Assembly (NCBI GenBank): GCA_036426205.1
Contig: WSYH01000264.1
Span: forward strand, 1 to 64,000
From: Ascaphus truei
Lineage: Eukaryota > Chordata > Amphibia > Anura > Ascaphidae
Length of the DNA: 64,000 nt
Direction: 5' to 3'
A model generated the notes under the pieces. The model ran no database searches. It saw nothing but the letters and a program-made list of their open reading frames with translations, and was not told the origin of the DNA. A program made the translations under genes and the position numbers. Below are positions 22,203 through 35,900 of the stretch, in pieces (the stretch's first letter is position 1; the number at the start of each line of letters is the position of its first letter).

Positions 22203-23735
22203 CTATTCATATGCTTCTTTAAGCAAGTGTGTCTTAAGGTGGGTCTTAAAGGTGGATAGAGAGGGTGCTAGTCGGGTATTGAGGGGAAGGGCATTCCAGA
22301 GGTGCGGGGCAGTAAGTGAGAAAGGTTTAAGGTGGGAGAGGGCTTTAGATACAAAGGGGGTAGAAAGAAGACATCCTTGAGAGGAACGCAAGAGTCGGGA
22401 TGGTGTATAACGAGAAATTAGGGCTGAGATGTAAGGAGGAGCAGAAGAATGTAAAGCTTTAAAAGTGAGGAGGAGAATTGCATGTGTGATACGAGATTTG
22501 ATCGGAAGCCAGGAGAGGGATTTCAGGAGGGGAGACGCAGAGACAGATTTAGGAAAGAGGAGAGTGATTCTGGCAACAGCGTTTAGGATAGATTGTAGGG
22601 TAGATAGGTGAGAGGCAGGGAGGCTGGAAAGCAGGAGGTTACAGTAATCAAGACGGGAGAGAATGAGGGCCTGAGTCAGAGTTTGAGCAGTCGAGCAACA
22701 GAGAAACGGGCGTATCTTAGTGATATTGCGGAAGAAAAAGCGACAGGTTTTAGAAACGTTCCGAATGTGAGAGGAGAATGTGAGAGATGCGTTGAGTGTG
22801 ACCCCTAAGCGGCGTGGTTGGGCTACTGGGTGAATGATCGTACTTCCAACAGTAATGTGGAAGGAGGGAATAGGGCCAAGTTTGGGAGGAAGTATGAGGA
22901 GCTCTGTTGTTGCCATGTTGAGTTTAAGGCGGTGGAGGGCCATCCAGGATGATATAGCAGAGAGACATTCAGAAACTTTGGTTTGTACAGCATGTGTAAG
23001 GTCGGGTGTTGAAAAGTAAATTTGTGTGTCGTCAGCATAGAGGTGATATTTAAACCCAAGAGATGTTATTAGGTTCCCTAGAGAGAGTGTGTACAGAGAA
23101 AAGAGAAGAGGTCCCAGGACAGAGCCCTGGGGTACCCTCACAGAGAGATCAATAGAGGAGGAGGAGGTGTTAGCAGAAGAGACACAGAAAGTACGATGGG
23201 AGAGGTAAGAGGAGATCCAGGATAGAGCTTTGTTACGAATACCAAGAGTATTAAGAATGTGAAGGAGAAGAGGGTGGTCCACGGTGTCTAATGCGGCAGA
23301 GAGGTCGAGTAATATGAGCAGAGTGTAATGACCTCTGTCTTTGGCAGCATGGAAGTCATCCGTTATTTTAGTGAGGGCTGTTTCCGTGGAGTGAGCAGTG
23401 CAGAAGCCAGATTGTGGAGGGTCTAGGAGAGAATAGGTGTTGAGAAAATGGAGCAAGCGAGAGAATACAAGACGTTCAAGGAGTTTGGAGGTAAAAGGCA
23501 GGAGGGAGACAGGTCGATAGTTAGAAAGACAGGTAGAGTCAAGCTTGCTGTTTTTGAGTAATGGTATAACTGTTGCATGTTTTAAGGAGGATGGGAAGGT
23601 ACCAGAGTAGAGGGAGGAGTTAAAAATGTGTGTGAGGGTAGGGATTATAGTAGGACCAAGTGGTTTTAGGAGATGGGAGGGAATGGGGTCAAGAGAGCAA
23701 GTGGTAGAGGGGGAAGAGGAGATCAACAGTGACAC
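22203..23735 (-). pseudogene. L2/CR1-type reverse transcriptase frame, 510 codons
   Basis: Long open frame with the RT blocks in order: [10 protein letters not shown] near the start, [67 protein letters not shown] and the catalytic YADDTQIYF. The C-terminal thumb/connection region ends [11 protein letters not shown] and [15 protein letters not shown]. The lack of stops over 1.5 kb shows recent activity. It lacks the endonuclease part in the same frame, so it cannot be made as one ORF2 protein. Confidence 0.85.
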
Positions 23736-24398
23736 ATCCTCCTCTGAGACAGTGGAAAAAGAGTCAAGGAAGGCAGGAGGAGAGTTAGGAAGAGGTGTAA
23801 GATGGGAGGAAGAAACAGAGGGAATATTCAGACGTATGGATTCTACCTTTTCTTTAAAATAGTCAGCAAAGTCCTGGGCGGAGATGGAGGAAGAAGAGGC
23901 AGCTGAGGGTGGTTTGAGTAGAGCATCAAAGACAGAGAAGAGTCGGCGTGGGTTAGACTTGTGCTTGTTGATTAGAGAAAATCAAAAAAGAAAAGTAGGC
24001 TTCTTTTGCTTGCGAGACGGCAGAGTTGAATCAGGATAGCATAAATTTGTAGTGAAGAAAGTCTGCGAGAGTATGAGATTTCCTCCAGAGGCGTTCAGAG
24101 GAATGAGTGGAGGAATGCAGCATGCTCGTGTGGGAATTTAGCCAGGGTCTGGGGTTTGAAGGGCGAGGATGGCAGAGAGAAAGCAGGGCATGTAGATCAA
24201 GAGAGGAGGTTAAGGCAGAGTTGTAGTTCCTGACAAGGTTGTCAGGGTCTGTAGCAGAGCTGAAAGAGGAGAGGGAGGAGCGTAAAGTGGAGTCAAAGAC
24301 AGGTAGGTGAATAGAGCGCAGGTTTCTGCGGAACCGGGGGGGTAGATGGAGTTGGAGAAGGGGAGAAGCGAGATAGAGAGAATGAGATGAGGTGATGG

Positions 24399-25299
24399 TC
24401 AGAGAGAGGAAAGGGGGAAATGGAGAAATCGGAGAGAGAAGTTTTTAGTGAAAACCAGGTCTAGGTAGTGGCCATCCTTGTGGTTGCTGGCTGCAGTCCA
24501 CTGTTGAAGGCCAAAAGAAGAAGTTAGAGAGAGAAAGCGGGAAGCCCAAGGGAGAGAGGGGTCATCAATGTGGCAATTGAAGTCCCCAAGGAGAAGAACA
24601 GGAGAGTCTGAGGAGAGAAAGAAAGAGAGCCAGGATTCAAAGTGAGAGAGAAAGACAGAAGGGGGATGAGTAGAGGTAGGTGGGCGATAGATGACTGCCA
24701 TGTGGACAGGGAGAGGTGAGAAGATCTGGACAGTGTGAGCCTCAAAGGAGGGAAAAATGAGAGACACGAATATGAAGGGTACGGTAACGGCAGAGAGAGG
24801 AGACCAGGAGCCTCACACCTCCACCCCTGCCATCAGGGCGCGGAGTGTGGGAGAAAGAAAGGCCACCATAAGATAGGTCAGCTTCCAGAGCAGAGTCAGA
24901 CTGAGTGAGCCAGGTCTCAGTTATAGCAAATAGGAGCAGAGAGTGAGAGAGAAAGAAGTCATGCACAGAGAGGAACTTGTTAGAAAGGGAGCGAGCATTC
25001 CAAAGGGCACAGGAGAAAGGGAGAGAGGAGGGAGAGTGACAGGGGATGGGTATGAGGTTAGAGGGGTTAACACCAGAAGGAGTAGAGGTTGCATTTGGCA
25101 GGCGAGTACGAGAGCATACAGAAATAAGGCAGGGACCAGGATTGGGAGAGATATCCTCAGAAGCAAGGAGGAGAAGCAGGGATAGAAAGAGAATGTGTGA
25201 GGAGGATTTGTAAGGGTATGATTTAGTGCAGGGGGTATAGCTGTGTAGTTTCAGAGGGCGCAGGTAAGAAAGGAGTTCATGTGAACTGAGAAGTGGCAA
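24399..25299 (-). pseudogene. LINE apurinic-type endonuclease part of ORF2
   Basis: The frames carry LWNARSLSNKF, FAITETWLTQSDS (the TETWL block), PDGRGGGVRLL, MAVIYRPPTSTH, LLLGDFNCHID and HYLDLVFTKN. These are the standard blocks of the AP-like endonuclease of Jockey/L2/CR1 LINEs. Near the N-terminus (residues 48-56, bases about 25132-25158) is EDISPNPGP, which resembles 2A-type ribosome-skipping sequences. A frameshift lies near 24750. Confidence 0.8.
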
Positions 25300-25739
25300 A
25301 GGAAGGAGTGATGGAGATATATGAATAGAGTTAGAGACATAAGGAGGCTGGTAGAAAGAAGTGCATACAGTAATTTGAGAAGAAGTGAGATCACAGCAAA
25401 TGTAAATGTTAAAGGCAACATCACAGCAGTAATGATGCAGTCTGGTATAGATGATATCCTCCTTTCCAGCATACAGTAGTTCAAATGCAGGAATGGGCCA
25501 TTAGGGGTTGTCCACTTCCTCACTTCTTTACAATTTCCTTTTAAACTTCAGCTACTTACAATGGGCTTCTTGGAGATGGGCTGCAGGCAGCATAAAGCTT
25601 TTCTATCTGGGTTATATGGGCCTAGCAAGTCACCTGACAGTTAGGTTCTGTCTGCTTAATTAGCACATCTGAGGCACATTCAAACAGATGGTTTTTCTAC
25701 CTAGATGGGTGTTCCCTGCCTAGGTGTCAAAGCTTAATT

Positions 25740-25910
25740 TAATTAGGGATTCAAATATGGATTTTACCTAGCATATACTATAATACACATAGCAAATGGT
25801 TGAATGAAGCAGGATTCAAAGATGGATTTTACCTAGCATATACAGTACTATAATACACACAGCAAATTGTTGAATGAAGCAGGATTCAAATATGGATTTT
25901 ACCTGGAGTT
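25740..25910. repeat. Three 65-bp tandem units
   Basis: The words 'gatggattttacctagcata' and 'aatggttgaatgaagcagga' recur three times with small changes. Confidence 0.7.
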
Positions 25911-25969
25911 TTTCACACATGGCTTCTCCATTTTGGCTTTATTTTTGTTAATTAAAAATATAATACTGT

Positions 25970-26193
25970 TGCGGCACACTTTATTCTACAAATCACCGGT
26001 TTGTCCCTGGCTGGTTCCTGGAATGCCACGCTGTCACCCGGAGCATGTCGCGTTCCCAGCCAGGGGTCATGCCCGGCTGACGCGCGGTTGATGTGTTAAT
26101 TGATAATGGTTCAGGATTTACTAGGCTGCAATGCTTTGCGTGTCCGTCAGATGGCATAAATTCATGAATTGTAATGCAGTATATATATATATA
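25970..26193. mobile_element. Half of a TIR element next to the assembly gap
   Basis: Begins tgcggcacactttattc and carries 'taggctgcaatgctttgcgt' and 'catgaattgtaatgcagt', running into (TA)n and then Ns. Related halves lie at 26456-26690, 36705-36925, 39840-39905, 57870-58034, 61249-61480 and, inverted, 62864-63091. It belongs to the family of the complete element at 45303-45701. Confidence 0.6.
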
Positions 26194-26255
26194 NNNNNNN
26201 NNNNNNNNNNNNNNNNNNNNNNNNNNNNNNNNNNNNNNNNNNNNNNNNNNNNNNN
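26194..26255. other. Assembly gap (62 N)
   Basis: A run of N directly after a (TA)n tract. Confidence 0.99.
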
Positions 26256-26658
26256 TCCCCCCCCCCCAGTGTCCCTATAACTCCTATTGCTGAATATTTT
26301 GGGGTTTCATTTTTTTTGCAGGTCACTGAAATCTTGGGTCTCGGTGACCGAAGCGTAAGCTCTTTAGGTGAGAGGTTCCTAGCCACGGTGCTGTGCACTT
26401 AGATCCAAAGTGTAAGCTCTTCTACCATGCTGCAGAGCGCTGTGTACACTGACGTACAGCTGCGGCACACTTTATTCTAACAAATCACCGGTTTGTTCCT
26501 GGAATGCGACGCTGTTCACCATGCATGCCGCGTTCCCAGCCAGGGGTCATGCCCGGCTGACGCGCGGTTGATGTGTTAATTGATAATGGTTCAGGATTTA
26601 CTAGGCTGCAATGCTTTGCGTGCCCGCCAGATGGCATAAATTCATGAATTGTAATGCA

Positions 26659-26700
<42 letters not shown>

Positions 26701-26957
26701 CAATACGAGGCAGGGCAAGTCGCTAGGTCTATGGACAGGATTGACCTGTTTAGGTAGTTTGTGGCTGAGGTCATTAACTCCAAACTTTGTTAATGGTTCC
26801 ATCCTGCAGACATGCCAAATAATCCTGTTTCTGGATCTTAGGATAATACGGGAATTTCCTGTTGGTTCATAATGCTGCCTCAGGAAGGAGTAGATGAGGG
26901 TTGAACTAGACAGGAAGTGGGAATTAGGTGTCGAAGACAATAAATCTAGTAAATGTT
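26256..26957. other. Post-gap sequence with a second TIR half
   Basis: 26256-26455 is unassigned. 26456-26690 repeats the element half seen at 25970. 26696-26957 is unassigned and has no counterpart upstream of the duplicated block. Confidence 0.5.
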
Positions 26958-29900
26958 TCGCTACACCAGCCGCATAAGTTGTACCGAAGGAACGAAGAGC
27001 CAACCTCTGAGCAGGCAAACACTCATTGTATAGGTTCCTTGTCAGTCCGTTATCCGCGGCGTTGTGTTGTTGGAAGCCAAGGGAGACCAGCATTATAAAC
27101 TCATAGGAAGGGTGGAATGAATAACGTCCAGTGAGATCGTCTCCTTTGACCGTACTATGGTGGAGGAGTCAAGAAGTACTGGGGTCCTAAGTAAGTGAGG
27201 CCTGGCTGGAACGAGTATGTCCGTAAGATAGTTTAGACACCACCCGGTTAACTGACTTCTTAACAGGGGAATCTTATGTTAGTAACGAAATCTTGATCCA
27301 CAAAATTTCGCCCAGACCGTCGTATCGATGACAGCATGCGCAGGAACTATAAAGCAGAACCCGTAGAGCAGACCTCTCTTATAGGAGGGGAAGAAAAACT
27401 GTAACCGCAATGAGATTCCGATATCTTATTGAGTTTGTTCGCGCGTTTGCCCGGTCTTCTAGGCAGGGAAGAACAGGTGACCCGACATTCCTGCAGAGCA
27501 GTGACACTAATCCTCCTGCACCTCTGTTCCGGCCCCTGCCTCATTGGACATCCTGTTCTGCATTAAATCCTTGCTCATTACACTCCTGTCTTTACTGAGC
27601 TAACTGCGTTAGTCCTGAGCTCATAGGTGTGCCTGGGCCATGGACGTGGAGTGGTTTCAGGTAAGCCCGCCCTGACTGTATTAAATGTCTGTCCCCCCCC
27701 TTCAGTTCTCAGTGACTGATTCCCCTCCCCAGTAACATGATAAGTGTGAACCCACCTCCCCTCCCCGGACCGTGAAACGTCGCTTTGGGCTAATGACTAA
27801 ACTACAGCAAGTTTTGGGACTTACTGGATCCGAGTGCTGTTCTTCTTTATATAAATAATAATAATAACCCTAGCATGTTCTTGTATAGCGCTGCTAGTTG
27901 TACACATGCTTTACAGAGTACATATTTGCAGGCCACAGGTCCCGCCCCCTGGAGCATACAGTCATGTTTTTTGGTGGCCTGAGGGGGCACAGAGAGATAA
28001 AGTGATTGTCCCAAGTCACAAGGAGATCAACACGGGGAATTGAACCAGGACTCCCCTGCTTACCAACTCTCAGTGCCAGTAGTATATTATATGGATGAGG
28101 GATGGCTCCGTGTAACGACACTGACTGGTCACTGCGAGTTTTGAAGCAGGGGAGCCGTGGTTCAATTCCGCGTTTGACTCCTTGTGACTTGGGCAAAGCA
28201 CTTTATCTATCTTGCCTCAGGCACAAAAACATAGACTGTAAGACTCCAGGGGCGCAGACCGTGCCTGCAAAATGTCCTATGTAAAGGCACTGTGTACAGC
28301 TAGCAGTCATGTGAAAAGAAAGACAAAACCCTCTTTGACATTCATGGTTTGATATACAGACATGATAAAATCTCTGTGTCACTTAGCATGATTTTAAAAT
28401 TAGGTAAATTACAACCTAATGACGAACAACACAACTGACATATTTCATGCAATGTCAGGATTATTTAACAAAAAAAAGCCAAAAGGGAGAAGCCATACTG
28501 TATAAAAATAAGTACACTTTATGATTCATAAGCTGTGTAGAACATCTTTGCAGCAAATAAACTGCGAAGTAAGTTGTTTTCTGATGACTTTTAAGTCTCT
28601 ACTTCGTTGTGAGAGATTTTTGTGTCCCACTCTTCTTACAACCCGTTGCTCAGTTATTGAGGCTTGTGGGCCATTTGTTATCCAAGCCACAGATTTCAAT
28701 CGGGTTGAGGTCTGGACTTTGACTGCGGCCTCATTGCAACATTTATTCTTTCTTTTCTTTTGATTCTTTTCTTTTCCAGCCATTCTGTTGTAAAAATCTG
28801 CTGGGCCCTGTCTTGGGATCCCATGTCCTGTTGCATGACCCAATTTCGGCGCAAGCTTTAGTTGTAGCTGTCGGACAGATGGCCTCACATTGAGTCTAGA
28901 ATACTTTGGTGTACATAGGAAGTTCATGGTCGACTCAATGACTCCAAGGTTTCCCAGGTCCAAGTGTGTCACGGCTTGTGCTCGCACAAACCTGGTGCGG
29001 ACGCGTGGCTTGAGGGTGTTTTTATAAGCCCCAACCTTCGACCACCAGCTATGCCGGATTCGCATTTCGTAGATTTACGTAAGCAGGGTCGGGGCTGGAG
29101 AAGTCACGACATAATCAGTGGACAAGCCAGGTCAGGGACAGGAGAGTAGGGTAAACATATTCAAGAAGGAGTTCGGCAACATAAATCATAAGTTCCTCGC
29201 TTCTCTAGGAGCGTGAGCACAGCGTGGGTTCTGTGCGGCTAGGCCGGACCATGGCCCATGGTACTGATTCAGGTAAGGGCATCGGCAGACCGGAGTGGGC
29301 ACACCGGCCGCAGGCGCACTGGTAAACCAGTGCTTCAGCGCAAGATCCAGAGCGGGCCTGTGGCCAGAGAGAGAGAGCTACAGACCTCAGGACTTGTAGA
29401 CTCGGCCTCTCTAGGTGAAGGACAGCCGGCCTCAGAAATGAAGCTGAAAAGTAGACGGCGAGAAGTCCTCGTCTTCAGCACAGGAAACCCCGGACACGGC
29501 TCTGCAAGAGAATGAGCAGGCAGGCCCCAGGAACCAGTAGATAGGCTCGGTGAGTAGAAGGATTAGAGGCCTCAGGAAACAGTGGAGTTGAAGTCAACAA
29601 TGGAGAGCCTCCGCTTCAGCACAGGAGACAGGAACCGTGCCACTGCGTGCGAACTGACAGCCGGGCTGCATGAGAACAGGGACCGAAGTTAACATGAAGA
29701 GGTAACTCCCTCTAGCACAGGAACAGGCCGCTGCATGAGAACTAGCAGCGGCGCCTCAGGATACAAAGGATAATCAGAAAATACAGGCCCCTGCATTAAG
29801 ACAGCCAGCAGCCCAGGTGAACTAGGAAGAATAACAATAGAGAGGTTAAATACATACACAGACAAGCAGGCGAAGGGCCCTCTTGTGGGGCCCCGAACAA

Positions 29901-32900
29901 CTGTGACATCCGGATGATATGCTCAGCAGGGAGCATTGTGGGAAGGGCGGGTCGGGGCTGTTTAAAGTCAGTGACCCAATGCAGAAGTGGCGTGTGGGGA
30001 CAGATTGCTTTAATGAGTTGAAACCCAGGTGCCGTGCAGAAATATCAGGAGCGCAGTTCCCCAGGGCTGCAACTGTCTCGTAGGCAGGCAAACAGTAAAA
30101 CTGAGTGTGGATCCTTACCGTTGGCTGCAAAAACAAGCTCAAATCATCACCCACCCTCCACCACAGGTGCTTGGCAGTGGTATGAGGTGTTTGTGCTGAT
30201 ATCTGTGTTTTGGTTTTTGCCAAACGTGGCCGCTGTGCAATTATGATCGAAAAATATGTGAAACAGCGCTAAAGTGTCCTACCCAAAAAATTTCAGTATT
30301 ACATAAGGGTTTTAGAATTATTCCACCAGTGTTTTGACTGCTGGCTGCAGCTCTCTAAGAGTATCCTAACGGAAAGAATAAGGGTTAATGCTATGTTGTC
30401 TTGTAATGGTAGCACATACTCATGGGCACTTAAGTATCCTTTATGGGGCCTACTCAGTGGTCATAGGCTATTATGATTGTCTGAATTGTATAATGCTGGG
30501 TTACGTTTTGTATGTTTTTATGTATTTTGTTGTAGTGAAGGCAGCATAAACAGGTTTCTATGTACAGTATGTATTCCTTTAACACTCAATTGTTCACTTA
30601 ATGTGGAAAGGGTATATAGAGAGCCAACTACAGTAATGTATCTTGTTACAGCCCGAGGACAGTAGGAATTATTCTAATCGAAAACACGAGGGCAGGTGCG
30701 TAGTCCCCCTCTGGACTGCCCCTACAGTTACTTTGCAGGACTTGCAGTTCATCTCCATGTGACTGAGCGGCGAGGTTTCGTGTACCTTTTAGTTATGGGC
30801 AACACGCACACGGGGGCACACGGCTGCCGGGCGGAGAAAGGAGCAGTGAGGGAGGAGGAGTAGGGCCTGCCATGCGGTGTTGGCGTTATCTACACCAGCG
30901 AGCCTGCCTTCCCCCACCGGCGTTCCTCCCCATGATTGACATCAGGCTATTCCGGCGACAGCACCAGAGTCACAGAGTAGAAGGACTCGTGCGAACTTTT
31001 CCTGTGTCAGTTGGACACGTACCTCTATCCACCTTCGCTCGTTTGTCACCCTGCTTCTTCTTGCAAGTAAGGGTTTGAGTTATACCAACTCCAGATGACC
31101 AGCTGGTACTAATTGTAAGATTGTGGATACCTGTTGTATGGACTAGTTAAGTTTCAGGTTACTTAAAAGTGTGTATGGTCATATTACTAAGAGCTGTGTA
31201 TGTTTGTTCTTTTAGTGTAGGCTGAACGTTACCTCAGGAGTTTTTACCTCTACCTTCTGTGTCCTTCTCTGTTTTCTCTTCTTTCATGCTGTGCATTAGT
31301 GGCCAAAATTTGCTCAACTTTGGTCTCTTTCTGTCCACCACAAAAGGACATTGTTCCAGAAGTTCTTGTCGGTTGGTTTCAGCGTGCAACTGTGCAAACC
31401 TAAGGCGTGTGCTGCCTGTTCTTTTAGAGAGACAGAGGCTTTCTACTGTAAACCATACTTGTTCGTCTTTTTCTAATTGTAATGTCCATGAACTTTAACA
31501 TTTAAACCATGCTAATGAGGCCTAGTAAGAGTCTGAGATGTGAACTCTTGGGGTATTTTGCAATTTCTCTGAGCATGGCACAGTCGGACCCTTGGGGAAT
31601 TGATGGCGTGGGATGTCCACTCGCTGTGCAGATTGCACTGTCTTGAATGTTTTCCAGTTTTTATAATATTTCTCACTGCCAGAATGATGAACCTTTTTTG
31701 TGAAAGGCCTTATAACCCTTTCCAGTTGATGGCAGGCACAATTGCTTCTCTAAATCATTGCTGATGTCTTTCCTCCTTGGCATTGTGTTTAACAAGCACA
31801 CCTGAATGCTCCAGACAAGCAAAATGCTAAACGTCGGCTTTTATAGAGTGGTCACCATTGCTGATGAATCAATTAATCAAGGGCATGTGATTAGCAGCAC
31901 CTGTCTGCTACTTAGCATCGTTAATCTATGGTATTAAACTAGTAGGAAAATGCAATCCTAATTGGGTGCTCTAGTACGTAACATCGCGATGGCTTATATC
32001 ATTCACATAATCAATAGTGGTCCCGAGATATAGTGATCTGTTGGAGCAGGGTTTTACTATCCCCACTAAAACGATGAACTCAGTCATTATAATAGCAGCA
32101 AAATCTTTAAACACTGTAGACATACCAGCTGTAGGGAGGGAAACCTCTTACCTTGAATGGTGTTTGGTCCCACCGGCGGTCCCTTCTTGGTTGGCGGTCT
32201 GCGATCCACACGGGTCTTCTTAGAAGAAGTGTCGTGTAACTCACTCATAGTGCTGGCCCTGATTGGCCGGTGTGCTGCTGTGTGAGGAGAAAGCTCAGCT
32301 GGGTCCGTCGACACTCATTTATAAAGTCGCAAGACGAAAAGCGCTTCAGAGGAATTGTCCTTCTCGTGTTTTTTAATTCCGGCTTTTATGCCATAATAAA
32401 GTTTTTTTTTTCGCACGCCACGTTGCCTCCAGCTGATATCATCACGACAGTTGCTCAGAGTCCCACTACCTACCTTCTAATCCCTATGGTAGCCATAAGG
32501 GTTGTACCTTATTATTGTATGTCTTTATGTAATAAGCGGCCTTATTTACATATAGCGCTTCACAGTAGTAATTACACGTGGTAATCAAATAAATTACAGT
32601 AATATAACACAGGTCTTGGAAATAAGTGCCATCAACATAAAAGTAGCAGTAAGGAAGAGGAAGTCCCTGCTCGAGGAGCTTACAGTCTAACTGGTTTGGT
32701 TAGGGAGAAGGTTACAGAGACAGTAGTAGGGGCATTTTGGTAAGTTGCGTATCTGAAGGGGGCAAGCTTTATGTATCATGTGTCCGGTAGAATCAACAGT
32801 GATTTTCTCTTCAATATGCTTCTTTAAGCAAGTGTGTCTTAAGGTGTGTGGTGCTTAAAGGTGGATAGATAGGGTGCTAGTGTGGGTATTGAGGTGGAAG

Positions 32901-35900
32901 GGCATTCAGAGGTGAGGGGCAGTAAGGGAGAAAGGTTTAAGGTGGAGGAGGGCTTGTTAGATACAAAAGGTGGTTTAGTTATTGGAGGAAGAGACATCCT
33001 TGAGAGGAACGCACAGAGTCGGGATGGTGTATAACGAGAAAGATTAGGGCTAGATGTAAGGAGGAGCAGAAGATGTAAAGCTTAAAAGTGAGGGATGAAT
33101 TTGCATGTGTGATACGAGATTTTGATTCGGAAGCCAGGGAGGAGATTTCAGGGGGGAGACGGCAGAGAACGATTTAGGAAATGAGGAGAGTGATTCTGGC
33201 AACAGCGTTGGATAATTGTAGGGTAGATAGGTGAGAGCAGGGGGCTGGAAAAGCAGGAGGTTAACATAATAACGACGTGGAGATGAGCGGCCTGAGTCAG
33301 AGTCTTGAGCGGTTCCGAGCGAGACAGAGAAGACGGGCGTATTCTTAGTGTGATTTGCGGAAGAAAAAGCGCAGGTTTTAGAACGTACGAATTTTAGAGG
33401 TAGAATGTGAGAGATGACGTCCGTTGAGTGTGACCCCTAAGTCGGAGTGGTTGGGCTACTGGGTGAATGATCGTACTTCCAACAGTAATGTGGACAGGAG
33501 GGAATAGGCAAAGTTTGGGAGGAAGTATGAGAAGCTCTGTTGTGCCATGTTGAGTTTAAGGCGGTGGGAGGGCCATCCAGGATGATTATGCAGAGAGACA
33601 TTCAGAAACTTTGTTGTACAGTAGGTGTAAGGTCGGGTGTGGAAAATAAATTTGTGTGTCGTCAGCATAGAGGTGATATTTAAACCCAAGAGATGTTATG
33701 AGGTTCCCTAGAGAGAGTGTGTCACAAGAAAGAGAAGAGGTCCCAGGACAGAGCCCTGGGGGTACCCTCACAGAGAGACAATAGAGGAGGAGAGAGTGTT
33801 AGCAGAAGAGCACAGAAATTACTGATGGGAGAGGTTAAGCGGAAGCAGGAATAGAGCTTGTTACGAATACCAAGAGTATTATAGAATGTGAAGGAGAAGA
33901 GGGTGGTCCACGGTGTCAATGCGGAGAGAGAGGTCGATAAGATATGAGCAGAGTGTAATGACCTTGTCTTTGGCAGCATGGAAAGTCATCCGTTATTTTA
34001 GTGAGGCTGTTTCCGTGAGTGAGCTAGTGCGAGAAAGCCGATGTGGAGGCTCTAGGGAAGAATAGGTGTTGAGAAATGGAGAGCCAAGCGATGAGAATAA
34101 AAGACGTATCAAGGAGTTTGGAGGTAAGGTGGAAACAGGCAGATGAGGGAGACAGGTCGATAGTTAGAAAGACAGGTAGATGATCAAGCTGCTGTTTTGA
34201 GTAATGGTATAAACTGTTGCATGTTTAGAGGATGGGAAGGTACCCGCGTAGAAGGGACGGGTTAAAAATGTGTGTGAGCAGTGGTAGCGGATTATATCGC
34301 ACGCAATGGTGTTTAGGAGAGGGAGGGATGGGGTCAAGAGAGACCAAGTGGGTAGAGGGGGAAGGAGGAGATCAACAGGTGACAAATCCCCTCTGAGAGG
34401 TGGATAAAAAGATTCAGCGAGGAGGAATGCAGGAGGAAGAGGTTTAGTATTTGTAAGATGGGAAGAAGAAGAAGAAACAGGGGAGAATATTCAGACGTAT
34501 GGATGATCTTACCTTTCTTTAAAAATAGTCAGCATAAAGTCCTGGGCTGTAGATGGAGGAAAGAAGAGGCAGCTGAGGGTGCGTTTGAGCTTAACGGCAT
34601 CCAACAAGACATAGAGTTCCGCCGCGCTTAGGGTTAGACTTGGCTTGTTGATTAGGAAAAATCAAAAAGAAAAAAGTTAGCGTTTTGTGCGAGACGGACC
34701 AGAGTTTGAATCAGATACATAAATTTTAGTGAAGAAAGTCTTTGCGAGAGTATGAGAGTTTACCTACCAGAGGACGTTCAGAGGATGAGTGAGGAATGCA
34801 GCATGCTCGTTTGTGGGAATTTCGCCAGGGCTGGGGTTTGAAGGGGCGAGGATGGCAGGGCAGAGAGAGAACAGCATGGCATGTAGATCAAGAGAGGAGG
34901 TTAAGCAGATGTAGTTCCTGACAAGGTTGTCAGGGTCGTAGGCAGAGTGAGAAAGTAGGAGAGAGGGAGCGAGAGGTTAAAGTTGGAAGTCAAAGACAGG
35001 TAGGTGAATAGAGCGCACGGTTTCTTTGCGGAACCGGGGTGGTAGATGGAGTGAGAGTGGAGAGAGGACTGAGAAGCGAGATAGAGTAGGAATTGAGATG
35101 AGTGTATGTTCCAGAGAAGGAAAGGGGGGAAAGGAGGAAAATCGGAGAGAGAAGTTTTTAGTGAAAACCAGGCTTAGGTAGTGTCCATCTTGTGGGTTGC
35201 TGGCTGCAGTCCACTGTGAAGGCCAAAGACAGAAGTATAGAGAGAGAAGAGGTGAAGCCCAAGGGGAGAGGGGTATCAATGTGGGCAATTGAAGTCCCTC
35301 AAGGAGAAGAAACAAAGGAGAGTCTGAGGAGAGAAAGAAAGGAGCCAGGATTCAAGTGAGAGAGAAAGACAGAACGGGGGATGAGAGAGTGTAGTGGGCG
35401 ATAGATGATGCCATGTTGGACAGGGAGAGGTGAGAATACTGGACAGTGTGAGCCTCAAAGGGAGGGAAAATGGAGACACCGTATGAAGGGTACGTGTAAC
35501 GGCAGACAGAGACGGACGACCAGGAGCCTCACACCTCCACCCTCCATCAGGCGTCGGAGTGTGGGAAAGAAAGGCCACCATAAAGAGTCAGCTTCAGAGC
35601 AGAGTCAAACTGATTGAGACAGAGGCTCATTTATAGCAAATAGGAGTCGAGACGTGGCGAGGAAAGAAGTCATGCACAGAGCAGGAACTTTGTTTAGAAA
35701 GGGAAGCGAGGCATTCCAAAGGGCACATGGAGAAAGGGTGAGAGAGGAGGGAGATGACAGAGGGTATGGTATGAGGTTGAGGGTGAACACCAGAAAGGAG
35801 TAGAGGTTGCATTTGCAGGCGATACGAGAGCATACAGAAATAAGGAGGGACCAGGATTGGGGAGAGATATCCTCAGAAGCAAGGAGGAGAAGCAGGGGAG

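Larger units (their letters stand above)
21915..25545 (-). mobile_element. L2/CR1-type LINE, nearly full length
   Basis: Its 3' end is at about 21915 ('tttatttatatagcgccatt'), and RT (22203-23735) and endonuclease (24399-25299) frames follow upstream in the expected order. About 3.6 kb in all. Frameshifts around 23740-24400 separate the two frames, so it is inactive as it stands. Only modest decay suggests a fairly young insertion. Confidence 0.8.

Noticed and set aside
33456..35882. LINE-like frames in the second large copy, considered as a separate LINE insertion
   Set aside because: Same nested context and order as 21915-25545, with error-type indels; treated as a duplicate of one locus.
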